This document shows, piece by piece, positions 17,439 through 24,756 of a DNA stretch of 34,683 nucleotides. The notes under the pieces are model-generated. The model had not been told where the DNA came from and ran no database searches. It saw only the letters and a list, made by a program, of their open reading frames with translations. The number at the start of each line of letters is the position of its first letter. The first letter of the stretch is position 1. The position numbers were made by a program, and so were the translations under genes. Where the stretch lies: contig JAABTV010000040.1 in the NCBI GenBank assembly GCA_011389685.1, positions 1 through 34,683 of the forward strand, read 5' to 3'. Source of the stretch: Paracoccaceae bacterium (GTDB lineage Bacteria; Pseudomonadota; Alphaproteobacteria; Rhodobacterales; Rhodobacteraceae).

Positions 17439-18251
17439 ATGCCCGATCACATGCGCACCAATCTCGCGCTTCTGTGCAGCTACTACCCCTCGATCGCCGA
17501 GGTCTGCCGCAAGCTCGAGATCAACCGCCAGCAATTCAACAAATACCTTGCCGGCGCGTCCTATCCGACACGCCGCAACATGCGCCGGATCTGCGATTTC
17601 TTCGGGGTCTCGGACTCCGAATTGCTCATGGAACCGCATCAGTTCGAAAACATCATCTCTCTCAAGCGCAGGCCCATGGCGCAGGAGGCGCTGAGCAAGC
17701 CGCTGCGCCATCTTGACCGGCTCTATCAGCACAGCCAGGGGCTCGACAAATATGTCGGCTATTATTTTCGCTACTTCTTTTCCTTCGGAAATCCGGGTCA
17801 GGTGATCCGCTCGCTCGTCCTGATCTACAATGAGGAAGAACGCTTCTTCTGGAAGAATATCGAGATTCTGCGGGACCCGGCGACAAGGCGCACACACGGT
17901 CTCAACAAATACGACGGCGCGCTGTTCTATCTCGCGGACCGGATCCATGTCCTGGAATATGAATCGATCGAGGTGAACACGATCACCCAGGCCACGCTTT
18001 ACCCCAGTCATCGCAGCCGACTCGACACCCTGGTCGGAATCCAGACCGGCGGCCCGACCCGGCGCGGTCGCAAGCCCGGCGCATCGAGAGTGGCGCTCGA
18101 GTATCTTGGGCGCGACATCGACCTGCGCCAGGCGCTCAAGCGCGCCGGATTGTTCAACCCCAATGATGATGATCTGCGGAGCGAAATCGTCGCGTTGATC
18201 GAGAACCGGATTCGACCGGGATCATTCGTGCTGGATGCGGAAGAACCCTGA
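17439..18251 (+). CDS. Helix-turn-helix (XRE-like) transcriptional regulator
   Basis: A 270-residue protein with an N-terminal helix-turn-helix at about residues 15-60 (SIAEVCRKLEINRQQFNKYL followed by RRNMRRICDFFGVSDSELL). The remaining 200 residues form a domain I do not recognise, with aromatic-rich segments such as KYVGYYFRYFFSFG. It has no signal peptide or membrane helix. It is divergent from the peptide transporter operon and so probably controls that operon and itself. Neither the ATG at 17439 nor the one at 17451 has a clear ribosome-binding site, so translation may be from a short or leaderless message. The DNA-binding role is well supported; the ligand is unknown. Confidence 0.82.
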   Translation: MPDHMRTNLALLCSYYPSIAEVCRKLEINRQQFNKYLAGASYPTRRNMRRICDFFGVSDSELLMEPHQFENIISLKRRPMAQEALSKPLRHLDRLYQHSQGLDKYVGYYFRYFFSFGNPGQVIRSLVLIYNEEERFFWKNIEILRDPATRRTHGLNKYDGALFYLADRIHVLEYESIEVNTITQATLYPSHRSRLDTLVGIQTGGPTRRGRKPGASRVALEYLGRDIDLRQALKRAGLFNPNDDDLRSEIVALIENRIRPGSFVLDAEEP

Positions 18252-18314
18252 CCGCAAGTGCCGGCATAGACGCCGTTTCAGAAAGGCCTGATGCACCGAT
18301 GTCCAGCACCGGGG

Positions 18315-18338
18315 ACGCCCTTGCCGCCTGTAGGGCGT
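18315..18338 (+). other. Hairpin downstream of the regulator gene
   Basis: ACGCCCT at 18315-18321 pairs with AGGGCGT at 18332-18338. It lies 64 bases past the regulator stop and could help terminate it, but has no T-run. It may also be the outer part of the dispersed repeat, whose second copy is cut by the window end. Confidence 0.3.
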
Positions 18339-18350
18339 GTCGAAGCCGCC

Positions 18351-18554
18351 CGGGCAGCACCTGGCCGCCCCGTCGTGCCGGAGGCACGCCTTTGGCGTGA
18401 CCGGGTGCTTTTGAGGGGTTGCGCACCGCTTCGGATGAGGGATGACGTTGCAAGATAAACTGCCCAACGCTGACGTTGTGAGCACCCGACCACGGCCCTG
18501 TGCTGCCCTTTCGTCGGGCACGAGACGAATCCGGTTTGCTGCGATACGCTATAG
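18351..18554 (-). repeat. Dispersed intergenic repeat, copy 1
   Basis: Read on the minus strand, this segment matches 34505-34683 on the plus strand. Over an ungapped 105-base core (18550 down to 18446 against 34509-34613) I count 96 identical bases. Similarity resumes at the far end (AGCACCCGG ... CCAGGTGCTGCCCG), where the two arms can pair as a hairpin. This copy has about 25 extra bases containing two overlapping small hairpins at 18375-18398. Short similar frames occur in both copies, but no convincing protein. It starts about 40 bases past the stop of the gene at 18595-19008. Most of the 343-base gap between the regulator and that gene is this repeat. Confidence 0.85.
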
Positions 18555-18594
18555 CGTGTTGCCCCGGAACGGATTCAAGCCTGCCGGCCTCGGC

Positions 18595-19008
18595 CTACAA
18601 TGCCGGCGTTTGCTGGTGCGTGAGACGCAGCCAGCTTTCGCCATCCTTCAGATAGGCCGAGGTGCAGAGCGCCTCATAAATCGGCTGACCGTCCCGTTCG
18701 GCGGACACGCGATAGGCCAGAACCGCGACATCGCCGTTACGTGTGACGTGGCGCTCGCTCATCACGACCGACCTCCACCGCTGGGCGACGTCCTTTTCGC
18801 GCCAGAGCGCATCGCCCTGAAGAATGCCGGCAGGATAGGGAAACACGAAAACGGCCCCATTGGCCGTCATCTTGCGGGCGCTGTCTGCGCCGCCAGTCCA
18901 GAACCGCTCCTCCAGTTCCCAAAGGGTCGCTTCATCCTGTGTGGACAGCTTTCCCTGCTTCCGGGCCGAGGGCGCACCCGAACCCGGCTTTGACGTCCCG
19001 ACTGTCAT
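18595..19008 (-). CDS. Small SnoaL/DUF4440-like protein
   Basis: A 137-residue protein. After a disordered N-terminus (about 25 residues) it has the pattern of NTF2-like DUF4440/SnoaL proteins: ATLWELEERFWTGGADSAR, NGAVFVFPYPAGILQGDALW, VTRNGDVAVLAYRVSAERDG and a final SYLK-type strand (TSAYLKDGESWLRLTHQQTP). Members form small cone-shaped folds that bind or turn over small ligands; the function here is unknown. No signal peptide is seen. Its ATG overlaps the stop of the preceding gene as ATGA (19005-19008), so both are made from one message by coupled translation. Confidence 0.75.
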   Translation of the reverse strand: MTVGTSKPGSGAPSARKQGKLSTQDEATLWELEERFWTGGADSARKMTANGAVFVFPYPAGILQGDALWREKDVAQRWRSVVMSERHVTRNGDVAVLAYRVSAERDGQPIYEALCTSAYLKDGESWLRLTHQQTPAL

Positions 19009-19430
19009 TCGCCCATCTCCATTGACCCACCAAGCATCATCTGACTTAGCAGAAAGAGCCCCGCAAGTATCGCCCAGAATGCACCCGATCGGGTCGAAAG
19101 CCCGATTTTCGCCGCTGAATCAGGGTTGCCGGGAGGCGAGGCACCTTCGCAAAGAAGGCCGGTCAGCTCCCGCCCGACCGCGCCATGGTCCTGGTCAAGC
19201 GTGGGCACATCGCCAACGCGCGACAGCAACAAAGCGAAACGCGTCGCCGCGGCCTTCCTGTTCAGCGCGGCGAGATCTGCCGCCTCTGTCCACGGATCAA
19301 GATCCAGTCGCGCCAGCACCGACAGCACGGGAACCGCGCAGCAGCGCCGGTCCCCGCCGACGGATGCATAAAGAAAGCGTCCGAACTCGGGTGGGTTCGG
19401 GTTGAGAACATCTGCTCTGGCCATCTTCAT
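19005..19430 (-). CDS. Hypothetical protein with a C-terminal membrane helix
   Basis: A protein of about 141 residues that I do not recognise by name. The first 100 residues appear folded and cytoplasmic (FGRFLYASVGGDRRCCAVPV, then LARLDLDPWTEAADLAALNR, and DVPTLDQDHGAVGRELTGLL). A hydrophobic segment near the C-terminus (FWAILAGLFLLSQMMLGG) would anchor it in the membrane by its tail. I placed the start at the ATG at 19430, with AAGGAG four bases upstream; ATGs at 19424 and 19460 are alternatives. It is coupled to the SnoaL-like gene by a four-base overlap, so the two may act together at the membrane. Confidence 0.7.
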   Translation of the reverse strand: MKMARADVLNPNPPEFGRFLYASVGGDRRCCAVPVLSVLARLDLDPWTEAADLAALNRKAAATRFALLLSRVGDVPTLDQDHGAVGRELTGLLCEGASPPGNPDSAAKIGLSTRSGAFWAILAGLFLLSQMMLGGSMEMGE

Positions 19431-19518
19431 TCTGCTCCTTGAGCGAGGCTGCATTTCCAAGCGTTCCGCATTATGCAGATCAACGCCTGGCCACGAGGCG
19501 AGGCTATGACTTTCCCGA

Positions 19519-19779
19519 TCACGACACCCCTACGCGCTTTTCGGTCCCGAAATCCTTGCACAGGTCAGCCTGACCGGGTGTTTGTCTTGTTCGCAGCAAG
19601 ACCCGCAGAGCCGACGATCCCATGAGCATCCGGTCGCGACCGTGCGGTGCGCTCTGGTGTGGAGTCTCGCCAAGGACGGTTCCGTCCGCAACCTTCCAGT
19701 TCACGGCCAGCGCCACGCAGGTCGGCGTGACATCCCCATCTGGCAACGCCTGGATGAAGGTTTCCGCCCTCAGGCGCAC
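19519..19779 (-). CDS. Doubtful small ORF, hypothetical
   Basis: An 86-codon frame beginning with GTG, with no ribosome-binding site and no family resemblance that I can see. It is the only minus-strand frame of any size in the 530 bases between 19461 and 19993. Palindromic DNA at 19563-19575 and a hairpin at 19584-19602 lie within it, which speaks against a protein. It may be a remnant or chance. Confidence 0.2.
   Translation of the reverse strand: MRLRAETFIQALPDGDVTPTCVALAVNWKVADGTVLGETPHQSAPHGRDRMLMGSSALRVLLRTRQTPGQADLCKDFGTEKRVGVS
19563..19602. other. Palindrome and hairpin in a gene-poor stretch
   Basis: GGTCAGCCTGACC (19563-19575) is a 13-base palindrome, and GTCTTG (19584-19589) pairs with CAAGAC (19597-19602). 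They are close together between the hypothetical gene and fnrL; no function is evident. Confidence 0.35.
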
Positions 19780-19782
19780 GGT

Positions 19783-19805
19783 CGGTTAATCAATATCCGG
19801 TTAAT
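19783..19805. repeat. Direct repeat CGGTTAAT
   Basis: CGGTTAAT occurs at 19783-19790 and again at 19798-19805, fifteen bases apart, in a short AT-rich island within GC-rich DNA. It could be a pair of protein-binding sites or a promoter element; nothing downstream confirms this. Confidence 0.3.
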
Positions 19806-19979
19806 TTCTCTGCAACGCGGCGGTGCACGCCTTGCAGCCGGGCGACAGCCGGGAGTCACCCCCTTGATCCGGCCCGATCGGCGCCGCGTCAACCATCCGG
19901 GGCGGCCGATGCACGGGATGTCAATATTCTACTCATGGTTGTGGCGTTACGGGCATTCGACGGTCGCCCAACCCGGCCA

Positions 19980-20000
19980 GGCTCAGGCCAGGCTCAGGCC
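19980..20000. repeat. Short tandem duplication over the fnrL stop codon
   Basis: GGCTCAGGCCA is followed directly by GGCTCAGGCC. On the minus strand this duplicates the fnrL stop (TGA at 19996-19994) and bases after it. It looks like a small slippage duplication at the gene end. Confidence 0.5.
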
Positions 20001-20740
20001 GGCATCCCGCCATCGCTGTCATCGCCAGCCTCTTCCATCAGGCGCAGGAAATCGGGAACGGTGACGTGGCGCTTGCCGGCAAGTTCGATCACGCCGTCCC
20101 GCTTGAGCGCCGAGATCTGGCGGCTCACCGTTTCCAGCGTGAGCCCGAGGTAATCCGCCATCGCCTCGCGGGTCAGCGGCAGGTCGAAAACCAGTGGCCC
20201 CGCCATGCCCATCTGGCGCAGCGCGGCGTCGCGCCGGGCCACGATCGACAACAGGCTGGCGATCTTTTCGCGCGCCGTCTTGCGCCCAAGAACCAGCATC
20301 CATTCGCGCGCCGCGTCCAGCTCGTCGAGCGTCATCTGAAGCAGGCGATGGGCGATATGCGGGGTGATTACCATCATGTCTTCAAAGGGTTTCTTGCGAA
20401 AACAGCACATCACCAGATCGGTCGTGGCGACCACATTATAGACGGCGCCATCGCGCCCGGGCCGACCCACGAAATCGCTGGGCAGAAGCAGGCCCACCAT
20501 CTGGGTGCGCCCATCCTCCATGGTCTGGGTCAGCGACGCGATCCCGGTCACGACCGATCCCACGAAATCCATGCGGTCACCCGCCCAGATAACGGTCTGC
20601 CCCGCTTCGAATTTCCGGTAATACTTGATCTGTTCGAGCTGTTCGAGTTCCTGTGGCTCACAGCGCGCACAAACCGCCTTGTGCCGGATCGGACAGTCGC
20701 CGCATTTCTGCGGGACCGCAATGGTTTCATCTTTCAGCAT
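19994..20740 (-). CDS. fnrL: FnrL, oxygen-sensing Crp/Fnr-family regulator
   Basis: A 248-residue regulator. Cys13, Cys16 and Cys24 in the CX2CX7C arrangement (QKCGDCPIRHKAVC), with Cys112 or Cys113, are the expected ligands of an oxygen-labile 4Fe-4S cluster. A cyclic-nucleotide-binding-like fold is followed by a helix-turn-helix with LTREAMADYLGLTLETVSRQ; the E-x-x-S-R recognition pattern is that of FNR and predicts TTGA-N6-TCAA sites, three of which occur in this window. FnrL activates microaerobic and anaerobic respiration and tetrapyrrole genes in Rhodobacter. It is divergent from hemN, with an FNR box 19 bases before its ATG, suggesting autoregulation. Confidence 0.96.
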   Translation of the reverse strand: MLKDETIAVPQKCGDCPIRHKAVCARCEPQELEQLEQIKYYRKFEAGQTVIWAGDRMDFVGSVVTGIASLTQTMEDGRTQMVGLLLPSDFVGRPGRDGAVYNVVATTDLVMCCFRKKPFEDMMVITPHIAHRLLQMTLDELDAAREWMLVLGRKTAREKIASLLSIVARRDAALRQMGMAGPLVFDLPLTREAMADYLGLTLETVSRQISALKRDGVIELAGKRHVTVPDFLRLMEEAGDDSDGGMPA

Positions 20741-20758
20741 ATCGACCTGTTCGCGCGT

Positions 20759-20772
20759 TTGATCTAAGTCAA
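20759..20772. promoter_or_regulatory. FNR/FnrL box between fnrL and hemN
   Basis: TTGATCTAAGTCAA fits TTGA-N6-TCAA. It is 36 bases before the hemN ATG and 19 before the fnrL ATG. A -41.5 geometry would start hemN transcription at about 20807, next to its ATG at 20808. For fnrL the same geometry would fall inside the gene, so there the site more likely represses. Confidence 0.85.
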
Positions 20773-20807
20773 AGATATGTAATGGTTGCGACGCTACCTG
20801 TTCAAGG

Positions 20808-22163
20808 ATGGTTACGCAAACGCAACTCGCCCAATTGGGTCTATTTGACGCGAAGGTGCCGCGGTATACGAGTTATCCCACGGCACCCCACTTCAACGCG
20901 TCGGTCGGCCCCGGGGATTTCGCCAACTGGATCGGAGCAATCGCGCCCGATTCGGAGGTGTCGCTCTATATCCACGTGCCATTCTGCCGCAGGTTGTGCT
21001 GGTTCTGCGCCTGCCGCACCCAGGGCACCCAATCTGACGCCCCCGTCCTCGCCTACCTCGAAACCCTGAAAACCGAGATCAAGATGCTCGGACAGGCGCT
21101 CCCCGAAGGCGTGCGCCTGTCGCGTCTGCATTGGGGTGGTGGCACGCCGACATTGCTGGCACCGTCGATGATGCGTGACCTGGCCGGGGCCATTGCCGAC
21201 ATCGCGCCTTTCGCGCAAGGCTATGAATTCTCTGTGGAAATCGACCCGAACGAGATCGACGGCCCGCGGCTCGACGCGCTTGCGGCGGCGGGCATGAACC
21301 GTGCCTCGATCGGGGTGCAGGATTTCAACGACGAGATCCAGAAAACCATCGGCCGGATTCAGAGTTTTGATATCACCCGTCAGGCCGTGGACGAGATTCG
21401 CGCCTGCGGCGTGACCTCGCTCAACGCCGATATCCTGTTCGGCCTGCCCGACCAGTCGAACGCGCGAATCACCGAAAGCGTTCAGAAACTCCTGGCGCTG
21501 TCGCCCGACCGCGTTGCGCTCTATGGCTATGCCCATGTGCCGTGGATGGCCAAGCGGCAACAGATGATCCCCTCGGACAAACTCCCCAGCCCGCAAGAGC
21601 GTCTGGCCCTGTTCGAAACCGCGCGCGAACTGTTCCTGTGGGACAATTATGCCGAAATCGGGATCGACCATTTTGCTGTCCAGGGCGACAGCCTTGCCCG
21701 GGCGCAAAAGAATGGCACGCTGCGGCGGAACTTTCAGGGCTATACCGATGATCCGGCCGACGCCCTGATCGGTCTTGGCGCCTCTTCAATTTCGCGGTTC
21801 CCCCAAGGCTATGCCCAGAATGCACCGGCAACTTCCGCCCACACCGCGCGGATTCGCGATGGCCAGTTCTCGACCGCGCGGGGCCATGTCTTCACGCCCG
21901 AAGACAAGATGCGCAGCCGGATGATCGAAATGCTGATGTGCGATTTCAGGATCGATGCCGCAGAGATCCTGCGCAATTTCGACATCTCGCAAGAAGCCCT
22001 GTTCGCGACGTTTGACAGGGTTCAATCCGAGTTCGACCACCTTTTGGACACCACCGAGTCGGGCCTCTCGATCCCACTCAGGGCGCGACCGCTCACCCGA
22101 ATTGTTGCGCGCGCCTTCGATGCCTATGACCTGTCCAAGGCGGGCCACAGCTCGGCGATCTGA
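20808..22163 (+). CDS. hemN: Oxygen-independent coproporphyrinogen III oxidase (radical SAM)
   Basis: A 451-residue HemN that decarboxylates two propionates of coproporphyrinogen III to form protoporphyrinogen IX without oxygen. The radical-SAM cluster motif CX3CX2C is Cys60, Cys64, Cys67 in YIHVPFCRRLCWFCACRTQG, with the extra Cys69 usual in true HemN. Further marks are HWGGGTPTLL, the SVEIDPNEID strand, GVQDFN and the C-terminal HemN domain. The N-terminal KVPRYTSYPTAPHF is also typical of real HemN rather than HemW. The only start that fits has an AAGG directly abutting it, so initiation may be leaderless. It provides haem for cbb3 oxidase under low oxygen, in line with the FNR box upstream. 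Confidence 0.96.
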   Translation: MVTQTQLAQLGLFDAKVPRYTSYPTAPHFNASVGPGDFANWIGAIAPDSEVSLYIHVPFCRRLCWFCACRTQGTQSDAPVLAYLETLKTEIKMLGQALPEGVRLSRLHWGGGTPTLLAPSMMRDLAGAIADIAPFAQGYEFSVEIDPNEIDGPRLDALAAAGMNRASIGVQDFNDEIQKTIGRIQSFDITRQAVDEIRACGVTSLNADILFGLPDQSNARITESVQKLLALSPDRVALYGYAHVPWMAKRQQMIPSDKLPSPQERLALFETARELFLWDNYAEIGIDHFAVQGDSLARAQKNGTLRRNFQGYTDDPADALIGLGASSISRFPQGYAQNAPATSAHTARIRDGQFSTARGHVFTPEDKMRSRMIEMLMCDFRIDAAEILRNFDISQEALFATFDRVQSEFDHLLDTTESGLSIPLRARPLTRIVARAFDAYDLSKAGHSSAI

Positions 22164-22180
22164 TCGCGGGTGGCGGGCCA

Positions 22181-23110
22181 ATGCGCGTCGCAACGCTCAA
22201 TGTGCAGAACATGCGCCTGCGCCGCGATGCGCAAGGGCGCGTGCATCTCGACGGTGCGCGCGACCGTGACACGCCCATGGATACCGGGGACGGGGCAAAG
22301 GACCTCGACCCGACCGACCGGCACCTGACCGCCGCGCTCATCCGCGCGGCGCGGGCCGATGTCGTCGCCCTGCAAGAGGTGTTCGACATCGAAACGCTCG
22401 ATCACTTTCACGACCGGTATCTCGTGCCCGCGGGCGCACCCTATCCGCATCGCATCTGCCTGCCCGGCAATGACGGGCGCGGGCTCGACCTTGCGCTGCT
22501 CTCGCGCATTGAACCCCGTCAGGTCACCAGCAACGCCCGCCTCACCCCGCGAGAGGCCGGGCTTGACCCGTCGTCGGGTCTCGACCCCGACGCGCCGGTG
22601 TTCCGACGCGATTGCCTCGTCGTGGAGTTCACCCACATCACCCTGTTTCTGTGCCATTTCAAGGCCCCATACCCGGACGAAGAACTCGCATGGGCCACGC
22701 GACGTGCCGAAGCACTGGCCCTGCGCCACCTGATCGAGACACGCTTTGACGATCCGGCACGGTGCGCATGGCTCATCCTGGGCGATCTCAACGATCCGCG
22801 CGACGCCCCCGGCGGGCATCGGCGGGCCATTGCCCCGCTTCTCCCGCCCTTCTCGGTCAACCTGATCGAGCGTCTGCCCGAAGCCGAGCGATGGTCCTGG
22901 TATCAACCCGACGAACACCTCTATGCCTGCCCCGACAAGCTCCTGGCGTCACCTGCCCTCGCGGCGCGCAATCCCGACGCCCGCCCCGCGATCCTGCGCC
23001 AGGGCATGGGATACGAGGCCGGGCGCTACGTTGGTCCGCATCTTCCCGGCACCGGCCACCACCGGCCCCATGCCAGCGATCACGCGCTGATCCATGTCGA
23101 TCTCGCCTGA
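22181..23110 (+). CDS. Endonuclease/exonuclease/phosphatase-family protein
   Basis: A 309-residue metal-dependent phosphoesterase of the DNase I-like fold. The family residues appear in order: TLNVQNM (Asn) at the N-terminus, ALQEVFD (metal-binding Glu) near residue 65, LGDLND (Asp-x-Asn) at about 205, and ASDHALIHVDL (Asp-His) at the end. No signal peptide is visible, so it probably acts in the cytoplasm. The substrate cannot be told; members cut DNA, RNA or phospholipid head groups. It starts 17 bases after hemN and may be co-transcribed with it. The stop codon lies inside a long inverted repeat shared with the convergent yejF. Confidence 0.82.
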   Translation: MRVATLNVQNMRLRRDAQGRVHLDGARDRDTPMDTGDGAKDLDPTDRHLTAALIRAARADVVALQEVFDIETLDHFHDRYLVPAGAPYPHRICLPGNDGRGLDLALLSRIEPRQVTSNARLTPREAGLDPSSGLDPDAPVFRRDCLVVEFTHITLFLCHFKAPYPDEELAWATRRAEALALRHLIETRFDDPARCAWLILGDLNDPRDAPGGHRRAIAPLLPPFSVNLIERLPEAERWSWYQPDEHLYACPDKLLASPALAARNPDARPAILRQGMGYEAGRYVGPHLPGTGHHRPHASDHALIHVDLA

Positions 23111-23164
23111 CCCCGCCCGGGCGACGGGCTGGGTGGGTGGGCGACACCCGGGCGGGGTCAGGCG
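23104..23164. terminator. Bidirectional terminator-like inverted repeat containing both stop codons
   Basis: An 18-base arm (23104-23121, CGCCTGACCCCGCCCGGG) is repeated exactly inverted at 23147-23164, with a 25-base loop. Each arm contains the Ala codon and TGA stop of one of the two convergent genes. The GC-rich stem would form in either transcript. There is no T-run, so it may act as a pause, an end-protecting structure or a Rho-assisted terminator. Confidence 0.75.
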
Positions 23165-24756
23165 GGCTTTGCCCTCACATCGAGCGCGGCGGCCAGAAGC
23201 GTGCGGGCATAGTCGGTCTGCGGCGCCTCGAACAGGGTTTGCGCCTCACCCGCCTCGACGATATCGCCCTGTTTCATCACGATCATCTTGTGGCTCATCG
23301 CGCGCACCACGTTGAGGTCGTGGCTGATGAACAGATAGGCCAGCCCGTATTTCACCTGCAGATCGCGCAACAGGTCGACGATCTGCACCTGCACCGTCAT
23401 GTCGAGCGCGCTGGTCGGCTCGTCCAGAACCACCAGTCGCGGGCGCAGGATCATCGCCCGGGCAATCGCGATGCGTTGCCGCTGGCCGCCACTGAATTCA
23501 TGCGGGTAGCGGTCCATCGTGACCGGGTCGAGCCCCACCTCCTCCATCACCTCTTCCACCAGTTCACGCTCGGACCGGCCACCCGGGTTGCCATGCACGC
23601 CCAGCCCCTCTGCGATGATCTGCTCGCAGGTCATCCGTGGCGACAGCGATCCGAACGGATCCTGGAACACGATCTGCATCTCGCGGCGCAGATTGCGCAG
23701 CTTTTTGGTGGACCACGCGCGCACGTCCTGCCCGTCGAAGGTGATCCCGCCCTCGGACGCGATCAGCCGCATGATGGCGAGCGCCAGCGTGGTCTTGCCG
23801 CTGCCCGATTCCCCCACGATGCCCAATGTCTCCCCCGCCCGCACGCGGATCGTGGCGTCGTTCACCGCCTTCACATGCCCGACCGTGCGCTTGAGAAACC
23901 CGCGTTGGATCGGGAACCAGACCTTGAGATGATCGGTGCGCACGATCTCTTGCGCGCCCTCGTCCACCGGCTCGGGCTGTCCCACCGCCCGCGCACCAAT
24001 CAGCTTTTTCGTATAGGGGTGCTGCGGATTGGCAAAAATCTCTTGCGTGGTTCCGGCCTCGACGATCTCGCCGTCCTTCATCACGCAAACCTTGTCGGCA
24101 ATCCGCTGCACGGTGCCCAGGTCATGGGTGATGAACAACAACCCCATGTTCTCGGTGCGTTTCAGCTCGGCCAGCAATTCGAGGATCTGCGCCTGGATCG
24201 TCACGTCGAGCGCGGTGGTCGGCTCGTCCGCGATCAGGATGTCTGGCTTGTTCGACAGCGCCATGGCGATCATCACCCGCTGCCGCTGCCCGCCCGAAAG
24301 CTGGTGCGGATAAGCGGTGAGCCGGGTCTCGGCATCGCGAATGCCGACCCGTTCAAGAAGCGCGAGGATATGCGCGCGCGCCGCCTTTCCGACCAATCCC
24401 TGATGCAGGGCGATGCTTTCGGCCAGCTGCTTTTCGATCGTGTGCAGCGGGTTGAGCGATGTCATCGGCTCCTGAAAGATGAAGCTGATGTCATTGCCCC
24501 GCACCTTGCGCAGCCGCGCGTCATCCGCGCCGATCATCTCCTGCCCGTCATAGGTGACCGACCCGGCGACCTCGGCACTGCCCGGCAACAGCGAAACGGT
24601 CGAAAGCGCCGTCACCGACTTGCCCGAACCGCTTTCACCCACCAGCGCCACCGTCTCGCCGCGGTCAACGCTGAAAGACACGTCGCGCACCGCCTCGATC
24701 ACCTTGCCATCCTGACGAAAGGAAACCGAAAGATCGCGCACATCCAGAAGGCTCAT
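23158..24756 (-). CDS. yejF: YejF, double ATP-binding subunit of the YejABEF peptide transporter
   Basis: A 532-residue protein with two ATPase domains. The first has Walker [13 protein letters not shown], signature [15 protein letters not shown] and Walker [13 protein letters not shown]; the second has [29 protein letters not shown] and [12 protein letters not shown]. YejABEF imports peptides and, in Escherichia coli, microcin C. The start is the ATG at 24756, whose ATGA overlaps the yejE stop; a longer frame to 24861 lies inside yejE and is rejected. It is the last gene of the operon, convergent with the endonuclease-family gene. Confidence 0.93.
   Translation of the reverse strand: MSLLDVRDLSVSFRQDGKVIEAVRDVSFSVDRGETVALVGESGSGKSVTALSTVSLLPGSAEVAGSVTYDGQEMIGADDARLRKVRGNDISFIFQEPMTSLNPLHTIEKQLAESIALHQGLVGKAARAHILALLERVGIRDAETRLTAYPHQLSGGQRQRVMIAMALSNKPDILIADEPTTALDVTIQAQILELLAELKRTENMGLLFITHDLGTVQRIADKVCVMKDGEIVEAGTTQEIFANPQHPYTKKLIGARAVGQPEPVDEGAQEIVRTDHLKVWFPIQRGFLKRTVGHVKAVNDATIRVRAGETLGIVGESGSGKTTLALAIMRLIASEGGITFDGQDVRAWSTKKLRNLRREMQIVFQDPFGSLSPRMTCEQIIAEGLGVHGNPGGRSERELVEEVMEEVGLDPVTMDRYPHEFSGGQRQRIAIARAMILRPRLVVLDEPTSALDMTVQVQIVDLLRDLQVKYGLAYLFISHDLNVVRAMSHKMIVMKQGDIVEAGEAQTLFEAPQTDYARTLLAAALDVRAKPA

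Noticed and set aside
18278-18521. Small minus-strand frames in the repeat, similar to a frame at 34362-34649
   Set aside because: The similarity follows from DNA identity of the repeat. Frames differ in start and end between the copies and lack ribosome-binding sites.
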